Shown here piece after piece: positions 42,817-51,909 of a DNA stretch of 64,000 nt. The position numbers and the translations under genes are program-made. A model generated the notes under the pieces. The model was given only the letters and a program-made list of their open reading frames with translations, made no database searches and had not been told where the DNA came from. Position 1 is the stretch's first letter; each line of letters starts with the position of its first letter. Source of the stretch: JANQPA01 sp964548175 (GTDB lineage: Bacteria > Bacteroidota > Bacteroidia > Chitinophagales > Saprospiraceae); the NCBI GenBank assembly GCA_964548175.1, contig CAZJQS010000006.1, positions 71,706 to 135,705 on the forward strand. Reading direction: 5' to 3'.

Positions 42817-43839
42817 ATGGCAACTACAAATCCGAGCACTAATCCAGCGACGCCGGGATCAGGCTCAAACAACAGCGACAACTCTAAGCAGAGGATCATT
42901 GCTATTTCCGCCACTGTCATCGTAATTTTGCTGGGGCTTAGCATTTTCCTTTTTGTGAAAAATCAAAATCTGAGTAAGGCCAGACAAATGACCGCTGAAA
43001 AACTGGACGAGTCCGAACAGCTGAAAGCAGAATTGGAAGAACAGTACTACCAGGCGCTTTCCGACCTGGAGGAAATGCGCGGTTCCAACGAGGAGTTGAA
43101 CCAGCTCATCGACAGCCAAAAGGAAGAACTGGCGCAGTCTAAAGCACGCATTGACGGATTGCTAAGGAACAAGAGAGACCTCGGTCGCGCCCGCGAAGAA
43201 ATTCAAAAGCTGACCGCTCAGGTGGAGGGGTACATTGCTGAGATCAATCAGCTGAGAGCTGAAAACCAGGAACTGACCGCTGAAAACCAACAGCTGGCAG
43301 ATGAAAAGCAAACCCTGGAAACACAGCTCACCTCAACCATTGAGCAAAGTGAAGCTACTAAAACCGCTCTGATCAGCCAAAACGAGCAGCTCAGCGAAGA
43401 GCGGGCGAAACTGGCTCAGAAAGTGAACATCGCTTCTGTGGTCAAAGTGGAAAATATTCAGGTTACGGGACTGAAAGTCAGAAACAACGATAAAAGAGCC
43501 AAGAAAACCAGAGCCGATAATGTTGACGAACTTGAGGTTTGCTTTACACTCACCGAGAATAACGTGGTGGAATCCAACATGGAGCGTTTCTTCGTAAGAA
43601 TCGTTAATCCGCTGGGTGAAACGCTGGCCATCGAAGATATGGGTTCAGGTGTGATCAAGAGCAACGATACCGGCGAGCAAATCCGCTTCACTAAAGCAGA
43701 AGATATCGATTACAGCCGCTCTTCAATGGACATGTGTTCTATCTGGGCGCCTAACCAGGAGTTCCAGAGCGGAACCTATACTGTAGAGGTCTACAACAAA
43801 GGGTATCTTGCCGGAAGCACTACTTTTGAGCTGAAATAA
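42817..43839 (+). CDS. Membrane-anchored coiled-coil protein
   Basis: This is a 340-residue protein of unknown role. After a Ser/Asn/Pro-rich N-terminus (1-25) comes one membrane helix (about 26-47), then an uninterrupted coiled coil (about 50-205, heptad-like runs such as QLRAENQELTAENQQLADEK). A C-terminal beta-domain (about 215-340) ends GTYTVEVYNKGYLAGSTTFE. The layout suggests an envelope spacer or scaffold. SMC-like similarity is only from the coiled coil. CACCTTTG at 42691 is near a -7 box. A strong terminator follows. Confidence 0.8.
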   Translation: MATTNPSTNPATPGSGSNNSDNSKQRIIAISATVIVILLGLSIFLFVKNQNLSKARQMTAEKLDESEQLKAELEEQYYQALSDLEEMRGSNEELNQLIDSQKEELAQSKARIDGLLRNKRDLGRAREEIQKLTAQVEGYIAEINQLRAENQELTAENQQLADEKQTLETQLTSTIEQSEATKTALISQNEQLSEERAKLAQKVNIASVVKVENIQVTGLKVRNNDKRAKKTRADNVDELEVCFTLTENNVVESNMERFFVRIVNPLGETLAIEDMGSGVIKSNDTGEQIRFTKAEDIDYSRSSMDMCSIWAPNQEFQSGTYTVEVYNKGYLAGSTTFELK

Positions 43840-43850
43840 TTCCTTGATCG

Positions 43851-43895
43851 GATCAAAAAAAAGGGACGCTGCCGCAGCGTCCCTTTTTTTTGATC
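43851..43895. terminator. Strong bidirectional terminator
   Basis: GATCAAAAAAAAGGGACGCT and AGCGTCCCTTTTTTTTGATC form a near-perfect inverted repeat around GCCGC, with an A/T tail on each side. It starts 12 bases after the coiled-coil gene and separates it from the DUF2452 gene. Confidence 0.85.
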
Positions 43896-43939
43896 TTTTT
43901 TCAGCTTTATCCGTTAAAAAGGAAAATTACAGATAATCA

Positions 43940-44392
43940 ATGGCAAAGGACGAAAACAAAAAAGCATCCAAGAATCCGATCGACAAAGATAAAATCACGG
44001 AGATCCCTCACCTCCTTCCCTATGCGCATACCGTGGGTGGTGTTCAAATCAAACCCATTGATAAAGGCCGGGTAAAGGGTCGAGCTGTGGAGGCCATGTA
44101 CGATCAAACCGAGATGCAGCTGGAGCAGATTCGTAAACAGATCGAGCTTCTTGCCCAACAAGCTAAAACCATATACGACAGGGTAAGTATCTCAGAAGAT
44201 ATTTATCTGGCCGAGATGAACTTTGAACCGCTCATAGGCTTTACCTATCATCTTTACCAAAAGAAAGACGGCAAAAAAGTCCTTTCCATGGTCGGTCCCC
44301 GAGAATGGGGCGCAAAACCACCTTATGAATTTATTGCTACCGTGAAGTTACTTTCCGATCATACCTGGGAGGTATTGGAAAAAGGTAAGTAG
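43940..44392 (+). CDS. DUF2452 family protein
   Basis: This is a 150-residue soluble protein. The DUF2452 signature is seen in LPYAHTVGGVQIKPIDKGRV, an amphipathic helix (QLEQIRKQIELLAQQAKTIY) and the C-terminal FEPLIGFTYHLYQKKDGKKV and WGAKPPYEFIATVKLLSDHT. The function of the family is unknown. No export signal is present. A DUF1573 gene follows 94 bases later. Confidence 0.87.
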   Translation: MAKDENKKASKNPIDKDKITEIPHLLPYAHTVGGVQIKPIDKGRVKGRAVEAMYDQTEMQLEQIRKQIELLAQQAKTIYDRVSISEDIYLAEMNFEPLIGFTYHLYQKKDGKKVLSMVGPREWGAKPPYEFIATVKLLSDHTWEVLEKGK

Positions 44393-44486
44393 AGAGACTT
44401 TTTGCGCAACTCTCTCTCTTTTTAAATAAGTTTGCACTTTCGGCGTAATAAAAAAGCACTTTGCACCGTTCGGCATAAAAAACGTT

Positions 44487-44840
44487 ATGTTCATCGCTAT
44501 ATTTTTTGCCGGCTTTTTCCTTTTATCCTCTTTTTCCGTCGATTGGATTAATGACACGAATCATGATTTTGGTGAAATTCCATACGGTGAGTCTGTGGTT
44601 TATGAATTCCCCTTTAAAAATAGAGGTACGGAAGTGCTTGTCATCGATAATGTCAGGTCATCATGCGGATGTACCGCTACGGAATGGAGCCAGGAGGCCA
44701 TTGCGCCTGATTCGACCGGCGTTATTAAGGTAGACTATGATGCAAAGGATATAGGCTATTTTTACAAAAAAATAAAAGTCTATTTTAAAGGCATCCGCAA
44801 GCCCGAGAAACTCACCATCGAAGGTGACATAGTCGAATAA
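44487..44840 (+). CDS. DUF1573 domain protein, minimal form
   Basis: This is a 117-residue protein: a signal-like hydrophobic N-terminus (1-18) and a single DUF1573 Ig-like domain (NDTNHDFGEIPYGESVVYEF, VIDNVRSSCGCTATEWSQEA, VDYDAKDIGYFYKKIKVYF). The paired cysteines in SSCGCT are the family hallmark. It is probably exported to the periplasm. The role is not known. Confidence 0.88.
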   Translation: MFIAIFFAGFFLLSSFSVDWINDTNHDFGEIPYGESVVYEFPFKNRGTEVLVIDNVRSSCGCTATEWSQEAIAPDSTGVIKVDYDAKDIGYFYKKIKVYFKGIRKPEKLTIEGDIVE

Positions 44841-44898
44841 ATAAAACCTTCCATCTACCTTAACGCCTTCATAACGCTTCAATCCTGCCAATTTAATT

Positions 44899-44906
44899 TA
44901 TATTTG
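44899..44906 (+). promoter_or_regulatory. Candidate -7 box (TATATTTG) for the signal peptidase gene
   Basis: TATATTTG matches TAnnTTTG, 96 bases upstream of the signal peptidase start. The -33 element is unclear. Confidence 0.45.
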
Positions 44907-45001
44907 CGATGCTGGAGAGGTTGCCTGAGAAGACATTTCTAAAGTAAAAGGTCTTTTTAGACAGTTCCCCATACTTAATTTTACCATTAAAAGGATTATA
45001 A

Positions 45002-46636
45002 ATGGGTGTTTTACTCTTTTTCTTGATAGGCTATGTGTTGCTCAGCATAAGTTTATACTTCGTTTTTGAAAAAGTGAACAAATCGAGTGATCAGATAAAT
45101 TGTTCCGGATGGCAGGGCTTGGTTCCGGGGCTTAACTTCGTCGTATGGGGGAAGATCATCGGCTATCCCATATGGAAGGTAGCCTTGCTGTTATTTCCCA
45201 TCGTCAATATTTTTATTTATGCATCGATGGCCGTGCGGATGGTGCGCTCTTTTAATAAGCTGAAATTCTGGCATAGCGCCGTAGCTGTATTGGCTGCCCC
45301 TATCGCCTTTTTCTATCTCGGATGGAATAAAAAAGAAAAATACGAGGGGCCGAATTATGAATTGGAAAAAGCATACCAGGCAAAGATCAAAGAAGCTAAA
45401 GAAGCTAATAATGAGCGAGAGCTGAAACGATTACAGGCAAAGAACCCTTACCATAAGTCAGGCAGCCGCGAATGGGCTGAGGCCATTATTTTTGCCGTTT
45501 TTGCCGCAGCCTTTATACGAATGTTCCTGATCGAAGCTTATGTGATACCGACTTCCTCTATGGAGGGTTCACTGATGGTTGGCGACTTTTTGTTCGTAAG
45601 CAAAGCCAATTATGGTATTCGTACGCCACAGACCATCGCCATGTTGCCTCTGCTGCATAATCGCGTTCCCGTATTGGGAGGAGAGTCCTATCTGGAAAAA
45701 CCACAGTTGCCTTATTACAGATTGCCGGCTTTGGAAAAGATCGATCGCAATGATCCCGTGGTGTTCAATTTTCCGGAAGGGGATAGCGTATACATCTTCC
45801 CTGGCCGTACTTACAGTATTTACGATTATCGAAGAGGACATATCGATGATCCGATCAAGATCCAGCAGATCAAGACCGGAAGAAAGGACCTGGTCACCCG
45901 GCCCATGGATAAAAAAGACCACTACATTAAAAGATGTATCGGCTTGCCCGGGGATTCTATAGAAATTCGCGACCGCGAAGTTTATGTGAACGGCCAACCT
46001 GCCGAACAACCCAAATACCTGCAGTACCTCTACATCGTCAACTTCTCTTCGTCCGCCATCAATATCCGGAATTTTGCCAAATGGGGCATTTCCACAGAGG
46101 ATATGCAGGGACAGAGCGCTAATCAGATGGTGCTCATCCTGAACGAAGAGCAGAAAGAAAAGATTAAAGAAATGGATCCTGAGGTGACTTTCCAGGCGAT
46201 CGATATCGCCAAAGTCGACCCCCACCCCAATGGCGTTTTTCCCCATGATCCAAACATCAACGGCAGCTGGACCAAAGATAATTACGGGCCGGTCTGGGTG
46301 CCGAAAAAAGGCGCTACCGTGCAGCTCCGCCCGGATAATATCGCCTTTTTCCGCAGGATCATCAACGTGTATGAAGATAACGACTTCCGCGAGGTCAACG
46401 GCAAATTTTACATCAACGGCGAAGAAGCCACTGAGTATACCTTCAAAATGGATTACTACTGGATGATGGGGGACAACCGCCACAATTCCGAAGATGCCCG
46501 AATCTGGGGCTTCGTGCCGGAAGATCACGTGGTGGGTAAGCCTTTATTCGTCTGGTGGTCTTTCAGGGAAAACAGCCCTTCCAAAGGAGTGAACTGGAGC
46601 AGGATATTCAGATCCGTGAAAACCCTGTCAAATTGA
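45002..46636 (+). CDS. lepB: Signal peptidase I, long form
   Basis: This is a 544-residue inner-membrane protease that removes signal peptides from exported proteins. The N-terminal 110 residues hold three hydrophobic segments (DUF5684-like). One more membrane helix near 160-178 leads into the catalytic box IPTSSMEGSLMVGDFLFVSK with Ser186. The Lys box is HYIKRCIGLPGDSIEIRDRE, with Lys310. The later box GDNRHNSEDARIWGFVPEDH is complete. Ser and Lys are 124 residues apart, against about 40-55 in model enzymes, owing to an inserted domain. A further insert lies before the GDNRHNS box. Many genes in this window carry signal peptides it would process. Confidence 0.94.
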   Translation: MGVLLFFLIGYVLLSISLYFVFEKVNKSSDQINCSGWQGLVPGLNFVVWGKIIGYPIWKVALLLFPIVNIFIYASMAVRMVRSFNKLKFWHSAVAVLAAPIAFFYLGWNKKEKYEGPNYELEKAYQAKIKEAKEANNERELKRLQAKNPYHKSGSREWAEAIIFAVFAAAFIRMFLIEAYVIPTSSMEGSLMVGDFLFVSKANYGIRTPQTIAMLPLLHNRVPVLGGESYLEKPQLPYYRLPALEKIDRNDPVVFNFPEGDSVYIFPGRTYSIYDYRRGHIDDPIKIQQIKTGRKDLVTRPMDKKDHYIKRCIGLPGDSIEIRDREVYVNGQPAEQPKYLQYLYIVNFSSSAINIRNFAKWGISTEDMQGQSANQMVLILNEEQKEKIKEMDPEVTFQAIDIAKVDPHPNGVFPHDPNINGSWTKDNYGPVWVPKKGATVQLRPDNIAFFRRIINVYEDNDFREVNGKFYINGEEATEYTFKMDYYWMMGDNRHNSEDARIWGFVPEDHVVGKPLFVWWSFRENSPSKGVNWSRIFRSVKTLSN

Positions 46637-46705
46637 TCATCGTCAATCAGATCCAGGTTCGGCGCCGTTAGGTGAGAACATTGAAATTAAATCATGCTTG
46701 GATAT

Positions 46706-46757
46706 TCTCACTGCAAAAACGCTAAGGCCGCTAAGCGTCAGCGTCTTTGCAGTGAGA
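46706..46757. repeat. Inverted repeat downstream of lepB
   Basis: Arms TCTCACTGCAAAAACGCT and AGCGTCTTTGCAGTGAGA differ at one pairing. The loop AAGGCCGCTAAGCGTC is GC-rich. It lies between convergent genes. A nearby stretch GTGAGAACATTGAAATTAAA also appears, slightly changed, near 26.55 kb. Confidence 0.6.
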
Positions 46758-46817
46758 CCATACTGCTTTTATCAGACTAAATATTCGCGCCTGGAGGCTC
46801 GGAACTTACTTTGAAAG

Positions 46818-47246
46818 TCATTCGATCAATTTCAAACACTGCTGATACAAGCTGTCCAGCTTTTTATCCACCTCCATTTTTTCTGTACTTCCCCAGGTGA
46901 CCTTATTGCTGTCGGTTTTGGTTTGGCAACTCATAAAACGATAGATATTTCCGGGGGCGTTGCGGTCCATCTGCTGGAAATCTACCTGCTCCATTTGGTC
47001 GAACAAGGCCGTGGCTTTTTTTCGCTTAACCTTCGGTAATTCAGTCAGCGGCCCGTCCAGTTGGTCTCTCTTGAATAATTGTCCGTTTTCCAGTAAGATA
47101 TACTCATTAAAGGTGCCCACAAAGCCGCCTCCACTGCCGAAACGCAGTTGGGTCTCGGGCAGGTTATTTGCAGTGTATGTTTCGGTTTTGCAGGAAAAAA
47201 GGACAAAAGGAAGCAGAGCGATTGATAGCGTAACCATTGTTTTCAT
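46818..47246 (-). CDS. Small lipoprotein of unknown function
   Basis: This is a 142-residue predicted lipoprotein, Cys19 in FVLFSC. The body is beta-rich at first (LRFGSGGGFVGTFNEYILLE) then helical (KKATALFDQMEQVDFQQMDR, KKLDSLYQQCLKLIE). I do not recognise a domain. It sits alone between the signal peptidase and M4 peptidase genes. Confidence 0.72.
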   Translation of the reverse strand: MKTMVTLSIALLPFVLFSCKTETYTANNLPETQLRFGSGGGFVGTFNEYILLENGQLFKRDQLDGPLTELPKVKRKKATALFDQMEQVDFQQMDRNAPGNIYRFMSCQTKTDSNKVTWGSTEKMEVDKKLDSLYQQCLKLIE

Positions 47247-47315
47247 AGAAGATTTTTTTGGGTAAAATTTGAGATTGGCTTTTTAGGCATCCGGCTTTCG
47301 AATACGCAAAATAGC

Positions 47316-47378
47316 CGGCACGCTGATTTTACAAATTCTGCAACTGATACAAGCATTAGTCGCAAAATCAGCGTGCCG
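47316..47378. repeat. Perfect 15-base inverted repeat with 33-base loop
   Basis: CGGCACGCTGATTTT and AAAATCAGCGTGCCG are exact reverse complements. They lie between two leftward genes, just after the M4 peptidase stop, and could end its transcript. There is no T tail on the minus strand directly after the stem. Confidence 0.6.
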
Positions 47379-47403
47379 CCAACCTGTTGGGTTAATTAAA
47401 AGA

Positions 47404-50400
47404 TCATCTCTTCACAAACTTAGCCGTCACTATCTTTTGTCCTACCCTCAAACGGAGCAGATAGGTAGCGGGAGCGAGCTCCTGCACGTCAACTCCTTCC
47501 AGTATCCTGCCGGTCTGTACGCCCAGATCCAGTGCTTTAACCCGGCGGCCCAGCAGATCAAAGACTTCCAGTTCCAGCTCGGTTGCTTCCGGCAGTTCCA
47601 TTTCCAGCGTCAGCCGATCTGAAACCGGGTTGGGGTAAAGGTTTAATCCGAGCTCGGCTGCTGTAGCGTCATTGGTGCTGGTCGGATTGAAATCGCGGAT
47701 GCCGTTTCCGAAAATTATGCCCCATTTCAGGCCGAAGCTGCCAGGGTTGTTGAAGAAAACGTAAGGATTGCCAATCGCGGTGATCTTATCTTGGTTGAGA
47801 TCCACACCCGCAATAATGGATTCGTTGTTAGTGTCGTTTGCGTCAAAGATCAGGTAGGAATCGTCCAGCGAGAAATTCGGGACGCCAAGCTTTTGGTTGT
47901 TAAAAATAGTAGATTGCTCGCCGGTTTGAGTATTTAGCGCATAAACATAATAGGCTTCATTGATCTCGTCAAAAATATCCAGGGCAATGATGTTAGGAGA
48001 ATTTTTTGAAAAGGCCGGATTGCCCACGCTGACGCCCTCACCGAGGCTGGAAAATAGTTTCTGAATAAATCCATCGGCAAAATCATCAGTCTGGTTATTC
48101 CAAACATTCAAAAAGCCGATGTCCCAGTACTCGATATTGTTAAACAGGGTATTAAGACTGTTTAAGGCATCGTAAAGGATCCATTCTCCCGTGAAATCCC
48201 ACTGAAGAACGTCTGCAAAAACAACGTCCCCCGTGGATACGCCCTGCGTATAAGTAGGGTTGTACAATTCGAACTCGCGGGTCATGCCCGTAAAGAGGTC
48301 ACCGACGAAAATAGAGCTTCTTTGATCATTAGTAGTGGCCGCAAACCTGGAACCGTCCTTGGAGATGGAAATATTCCCCCAAATGGACTGACTATTGATC
48401 TGAGCGGCATTGACCGTTCCGTTGTTCCAGTCTAGTTCGATCCCCCAGATGGTATTGTCATTGGCGACATACAAAATAAAAGAGCCGTCGTCCGTCACAC
48501 TAGGTGGACGCAATGGGCCGGGTATGTTTTGAAAAGGATTGACAACCTCTTCTCCGGCCGTAGTAAATAAATAAAGGGAAGTGTTGTCTTCATCAGAAAA
48601 TAGCAAAAGCTCCTGTCCGGTATTGGTTTCTACTGGCGCCGGTTCTGGTGTTCCCTGCCCGTCGGTAATGCCGACGGCGTCGAAGGCTACTCTGGCGGCA
48701 TTGACCTCAGCTGAATTGGCGCCGTGCAGGTCTTGCGTGGCCTGAATGACGGCCAGCCGCATATCGATGAACTGAGAAGTTCGGGTAAGATATTGAGTAA
48801 GCGCCCGATACCATACCCGCTCTGCTTTCACGACCCCCACTTCCGTAGCAAAGAGGTAGTAGGCTCTGTTGGGAATGCCGCTGTTGATGTGTACTCCGCC
48901 GTTATCTTGCTCTGGGGTGGGATCGAGCACCTGGAATTCGCTCATATCTTTCGGTTGCCAGGTGAAATCATTCGGGCCGGAGCCGCCGTTATTGGGATTG
49001 CTCATGTCCCGCATGGCGCCGCTGGGAAAGAATTGGGTATTGACAATGTCCTCCGCCAGCTGCCAGTCTTCACGCTCGATCATGGCGCCGAAAACATCGG
49101 CAAAGGATTCATTCAAAGCACCTGATTGAGAAACGTATTCCAGGTTGGAGGTATTCTGGATCACGCCGTGTGACATTTCATGTCCGCCCACATCCAGAGC
49201 GCCGGCAAAGGGGGAGAAGGCATTCTTGCCATTTCCATAGAACATTGCGATCCCGTTCCAGAAGGCATTGTCCATTTGTTCGTTTTTGTCATCGGTGACG
49301 TTAATAATGGAATAAACCGTGCCGCCCTGGCCGTTGATGGAATTGCGGCCGAAAGTGGTTCGGAAATATTCATAAGAAACGTCCGCATTGAAATGAGCCG
49401 AAACGCCGTTGGGGTCCCAGTTGTTGTTGTTGTTGGTGGCTACGTAATTCGCCTGGAAATTATCATTTTGCGGCGAGGTATTGCCGGCGTCAAGGGTAAT
49501 GATCCCGCCTTTCACTTCCTGAGGGATCATGGAACCGTTAGCATCGAACATCGGCTTGGTGACATCCAGCAGGATATAGTCGCTGCCGATCTCATAAGTA
49601 CTGATAGTGCGGTTGACGCCTTTAAGGTCGGGGACGGTGGCAGTGACCGGCCCGTCGAAAAGATTGCTTTTCAGCGGCTTTTCGACTGTGGTCTTTTTAG
49701 TAAGGGCATCGTGTGAGCAGCTGCCTTCAAGGGTGTGAAAAAAACGGCAGGTTTGATTGTAGCTCGCCAGAATGTCGCCGCTTTCGGCATCCACGAAATA
49801 AGACCAGCGGTCGGTCAGGTTTGGGATCAGCTGTATTTTCCAGGCCAGCCTTTCGCTGTCGGGGGCCATTTTTTCATGATAGACCACGAGTTGAGCTTCA
49901 GCTTGTTCTCCGGCTACGAATTGCTTCAGGTTTTTGGGAATGTCGATGAGTGGCGTGTATTGCTCCACATCTCTAAGAGCCAGCGTGACGGCCTCACTCT
50001 CCTTTAGCCGGGGGCTTTTGACATCGAGCTCAGGAGTAGGATAATAACGACCGTTGACGAGGTAAATGGTGTTGTCTTTAGCATGCAGGATGAGATCGCC
50101 GCCGAATACCGCTATTTTCCCGAAATACTGTTGCATGCGGATGTGGGTATGGCCGAGTTTGTCCGTATCCACTGAAACCAGCTGGAACTCCTGGCTGGGA
50201 TCTTTGACCTTCATGATGTGTCGAAGTTGATCAAGGTATTGATCGGCTTTGCTCTGCCAGGTTATTTTCCCGTCTACAGGACTGTTGGAGTTGCTGATTT
50301 TCCCTTCGATCATGATCGGAAGGCCGGTGACCGGATCGTTTTTGACGCTAAAACCAGCCTTTAAGACCGCGTTAAAGGTAGTCGGCTGAAAATCTTCAGG

Positions 50401-50592
50401 TGAATAATGAAGGCCCTGGAAAGGCGCTTCCGCCTCGGGCAATCCATTGAAACCGGAAAAATCGAATTTAGGCATTCCATCAAGTTGATAGACCTTATCT
50501 ACCCGCTTGACCTTTTTGAATGTGGATTGAACCTGGGCCAGGCCTGTTTGCATTAGGTTACAGACCACCAGTAGGAGTAGTAATTTTTTCAT
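47404..50592 (-). CDS. M4 family metallopeptidase (thermolysin type) with type IX sorting domain
   Basis: This is a 1062-residue secreted zinc protease. MKKLLLLLVVCNLMQTGLAQ is taken as the signal peptide. An ATG 23 codons upstream only adds a basic lead. FTP/PepSY-like pro-domains (about 70-275) precede the catalytic domain (about 320-680), with HEMSH at 471-475, GALNESFADVFG as the third ligand/active block, and GGVHINSGIPNRAYYLFA further on. About 690-970 is a beta-propeller-like stretch. The end is a type A sorting domain (LNLYPNPVSDRLTLEMELPE, ATYLLRLRVG) for type IX export. It digests proteins outside the cell and is probably self-activated by pro-domain removal. Confidence 0.93.
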   Translation of the reverse strand: MKKLLLLLVVCNLMQTGLAQVQSTFKKVKRVDKVYQLDGMPKFDFSGFNGLPEAEAPFQGLHYSPEDFQPTTFNAVLKAGFSVKNDPVTGLPIMIEGKISNSNSPVDGKITWQSKADQYLDQLRHIMKVKDPSQEFQLVSVDTDKLGHTHIRMQQYFGKIAVFGGDLILHAKDNTIYLVNGRYYPTPELDVKSPRLKESEAVTLALRDVEQYTPLIDIPKNLKQFVAGEQAEAQLVVYHEKMAPDSERLAWKIQLIPNLTDRWSYFVDAESGDILASYNQTCRFFHTLEGSCSHDALTKKTTVEKPLKSNLFDGPVTATVPDLKGVNRTISTYEIGSDYILLDVTKPMFDANGSMIPQEVKGGIITLDAGNTSPQNDNFQANYVATNNNNNWDPNGVSAHFNADVSYEYFRTTFGRNSINGQGGTVYSIINVTDDKNEQMDNAFWNGIAMFYGNGKNAFSPFAGALDVGGHEMSHGVIQNTSNLEYVSQSGALNESFADVFGAMIEREDWQLAEDIVNTQFFPSGAMRDMSNPNNGGSGPNDFTWQPKDMSEFQVLDPTPEQDNGGVHINSGIPNRAYYLFATEVGVVKAERVWYRALTQYLTRTSQFIDMRLAVIQATQDLHGANSAEVNAARVAFDAVGITDGQGTPEPAPVETNTGQELLLFSDEDNTSLYLFTTAGEEVVNPFQNIPGPLRPPSVTDDGSFILYVANDNTIWGIELDWNNGTVNAAQINSQSIWGNISISKDGSRFAATTNDQRSSIFVGDLFTGMTREFELYNPTYTQGVSTGDVVFADVLQWDFTGEWILYDALNSLNTLFNNIEYWDIGFLNVWNNQTDDFADGFIQKLFSSLGEGVSVGNPAFSKNSPNIIALDIFDEINEAYYVYALNTQTGEQSTIFNNQKLGVPNFSLDDSYLIFDANDTNNESIIAGVDLNQDKITAIGNPYVFFNNPGSFGLKWGIIFGNGIRDFNPTSTNDATAAELGLNLYPNPVSDRLTLEMELPEATELELEVFDLLGRRVKALDLGVQTGRILEGVDVQELAPATYLLRLRVGQKIVTAKFVKR

Positions 50593-50848
50593 TTGGTAAA
50601 AGAATTTAATTAAAAATAATGGGCGCAGCTTAAAAAGCCGGCAAAAGGTAATTTTTTCCAATTGCTTTTTACCAACTAATCAGGCATGAAAATTAGGAAA
50701 AAGTAAGCATATGTTTTCAAAACGTGCTTACCAGTTAAAGAGGTATGTGCTATTGATCACTCCAAAAATAGGGGACTTTTACCCAAATTGTCAATGAAAA
50801 AGGCTTTTTTCTTTTGCAGATCCTTTTAACAACTGGATAGAAGGCAAC

Positions 50849-51277
50849 TTAAGGGGTTTCCAGTTCGGAATACAAAATGCCGTGGCGGTAAGCCTTCAGT
50901 ACGTGATTGACAGTGGCGGTCATATTAGGAGGCAAATGATCCAGGTCAAACCACTCCACTTTTTTGAACTTGCTTTTTTCTTTGGAGCCCAGGTTGCCGC
51001 TCCATTTGTATGCTTTGAAATAAAGGGTAAGGCGCTGTTCACCCCCTTTTAGCTTCTGTAGCACATGAACCAGCTTGAGGTCCTTTTTGTCGATGACGAT
51101 TCCGGCTTCTTCAAAGCTTTCCCGGATAACGCTCTGCCGGGCCGTTTCGTTTTTTTCCACTGTGCCTCCTACAAGCGTATAGTTGCCGCCATTAGGCTTG
51201 GTTTGTTTGAGTAAGAGTATTTTACCCTTATCGTAAAGGATTAATCGGGCTTTTAATGAGATATTTCTGAGCTTCAT
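50849..51277 (-). CDS. Nudix hydrolase
   Basis: This is a 142-residue cytoplasmic pyrophosphohydrolase. The Nudix box GX5EX7REUXEEXGU is fully matched at residues 38-60 (starts GTVEKNE, ends RESFEEAGI). It cleaves nucleoside diphosphates linked to another moiety. The substrate class cannot be told. It is a single gene upstream of the M4 peptidase gene on the same strand, with a 256-base gap. Confidence 0.9.
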   Translation of the reverse strand: MKLRNISLKARLILYDKGKILLLKQTKPNGGNYTLVGGTVEKNETARQSVIRESFEEAGIVIDKKDLKLVHVLQKLKGGEQRLTLYFKAYKWSGNLGSKEKSKFKKVEWFDLDHLPPNMTATVNHVLKAYRHGILYSELETP

Positions 51278-51909
51278 ATTACTGGTCTGTCCTTCTTCTT
51301 ATTCTTTACAGCCTGAAAGTACAGCAAAACATTAAAGCTATACCGCCATCCCCTCCAGGCAGATAAAATGTGCAAATTAAGTCTCCTATTTGTTTTTAAT
51401 CCTATACCAGCCGATAAAAGTTACTTTTATTCAAAAAATTAACAATAAATTAATATTGAACACCTATTCAATAACGAAAAAAAAAACGGTATGTCAAAGT
51501 ATATAAAAGGCAAAAAAGACCTGATCTACGAAGTCATTCAAGTAAGAATTAACGAATGTTTGTAGATTAATTTTTTATTTTTCAATTGCATGTGGTAATA
51601 TTGTGATAAGATTCCTGCTTGTTTTTTATTTATGGCAGGAATTTATATTTGTAATAGGTAGAAAATCAAAAAAATAGTTGCAGGATGCTTACATTCTGTA
51701 TTGAAGTAGCGAAAAGTCGCATCGCTTCAATGTCATGTTATTACGTGAAATGAATGGTAATAATTCAGGAGCAAGATTAGTGCGAAAAGTCAGGTAGTGC
51801 GTTTTCGTCGGTAAAAGTATCTTGTTTTACGGCGAAAAAGTGTAAACGATTTTTCCCAAAATCAGGCGCCTGGGCATTAGAAAAAAATTAACCATAAATC
51901 AACGTATTT
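51278..51909. other. Gene-free region with promoter and long leader (632 bases)
   Basis: The left half is very AT-rich. A 24-codon frame MSKYIKGKKDLIYEVIQVRI at 51491 is too short to support. The right half, after a -33/-7 pair at about 51618-51651, would be a roughly 255-base leader of the next gene. It contains several stem-loops: ATTGAAGTAGCGA with TCGCTTCAAT, TTATTAC with GTAATAA, and GTAAAA with TTTTAC. Confidence 0.5.
51618..51651 (+). promoter_or_regulatory. Candidate promoter (CTTG-N22-TATATTTG)
   Basis: TATATTTG at 51644 fits the -7 consensus and CTTG at 51618 is a passable -33. It would give the PLP enzyme and hydroxylase genes a long structured leader. Confidence 0.45.

Noticed and set aside
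45569..46528. Open frame of 319 codons antisense to the signal peptidase gene
   Set aside because: It is opposite the well-supported lepB coding sequence and shows no domain of its own.
51491..51565. 24-codon frame in the gap before the PLP enzyme gene
   Set aside because: It is too short, with no family match, no clear start context, and it lies upstream of the likely promoter.
51651..51909. Leader before the PLP enzyme as a SAM or cysteine T-box riboswitch
   Set aside because: No conserved core of any known class can be picked out by eye. Only generic stem-loops are visible.
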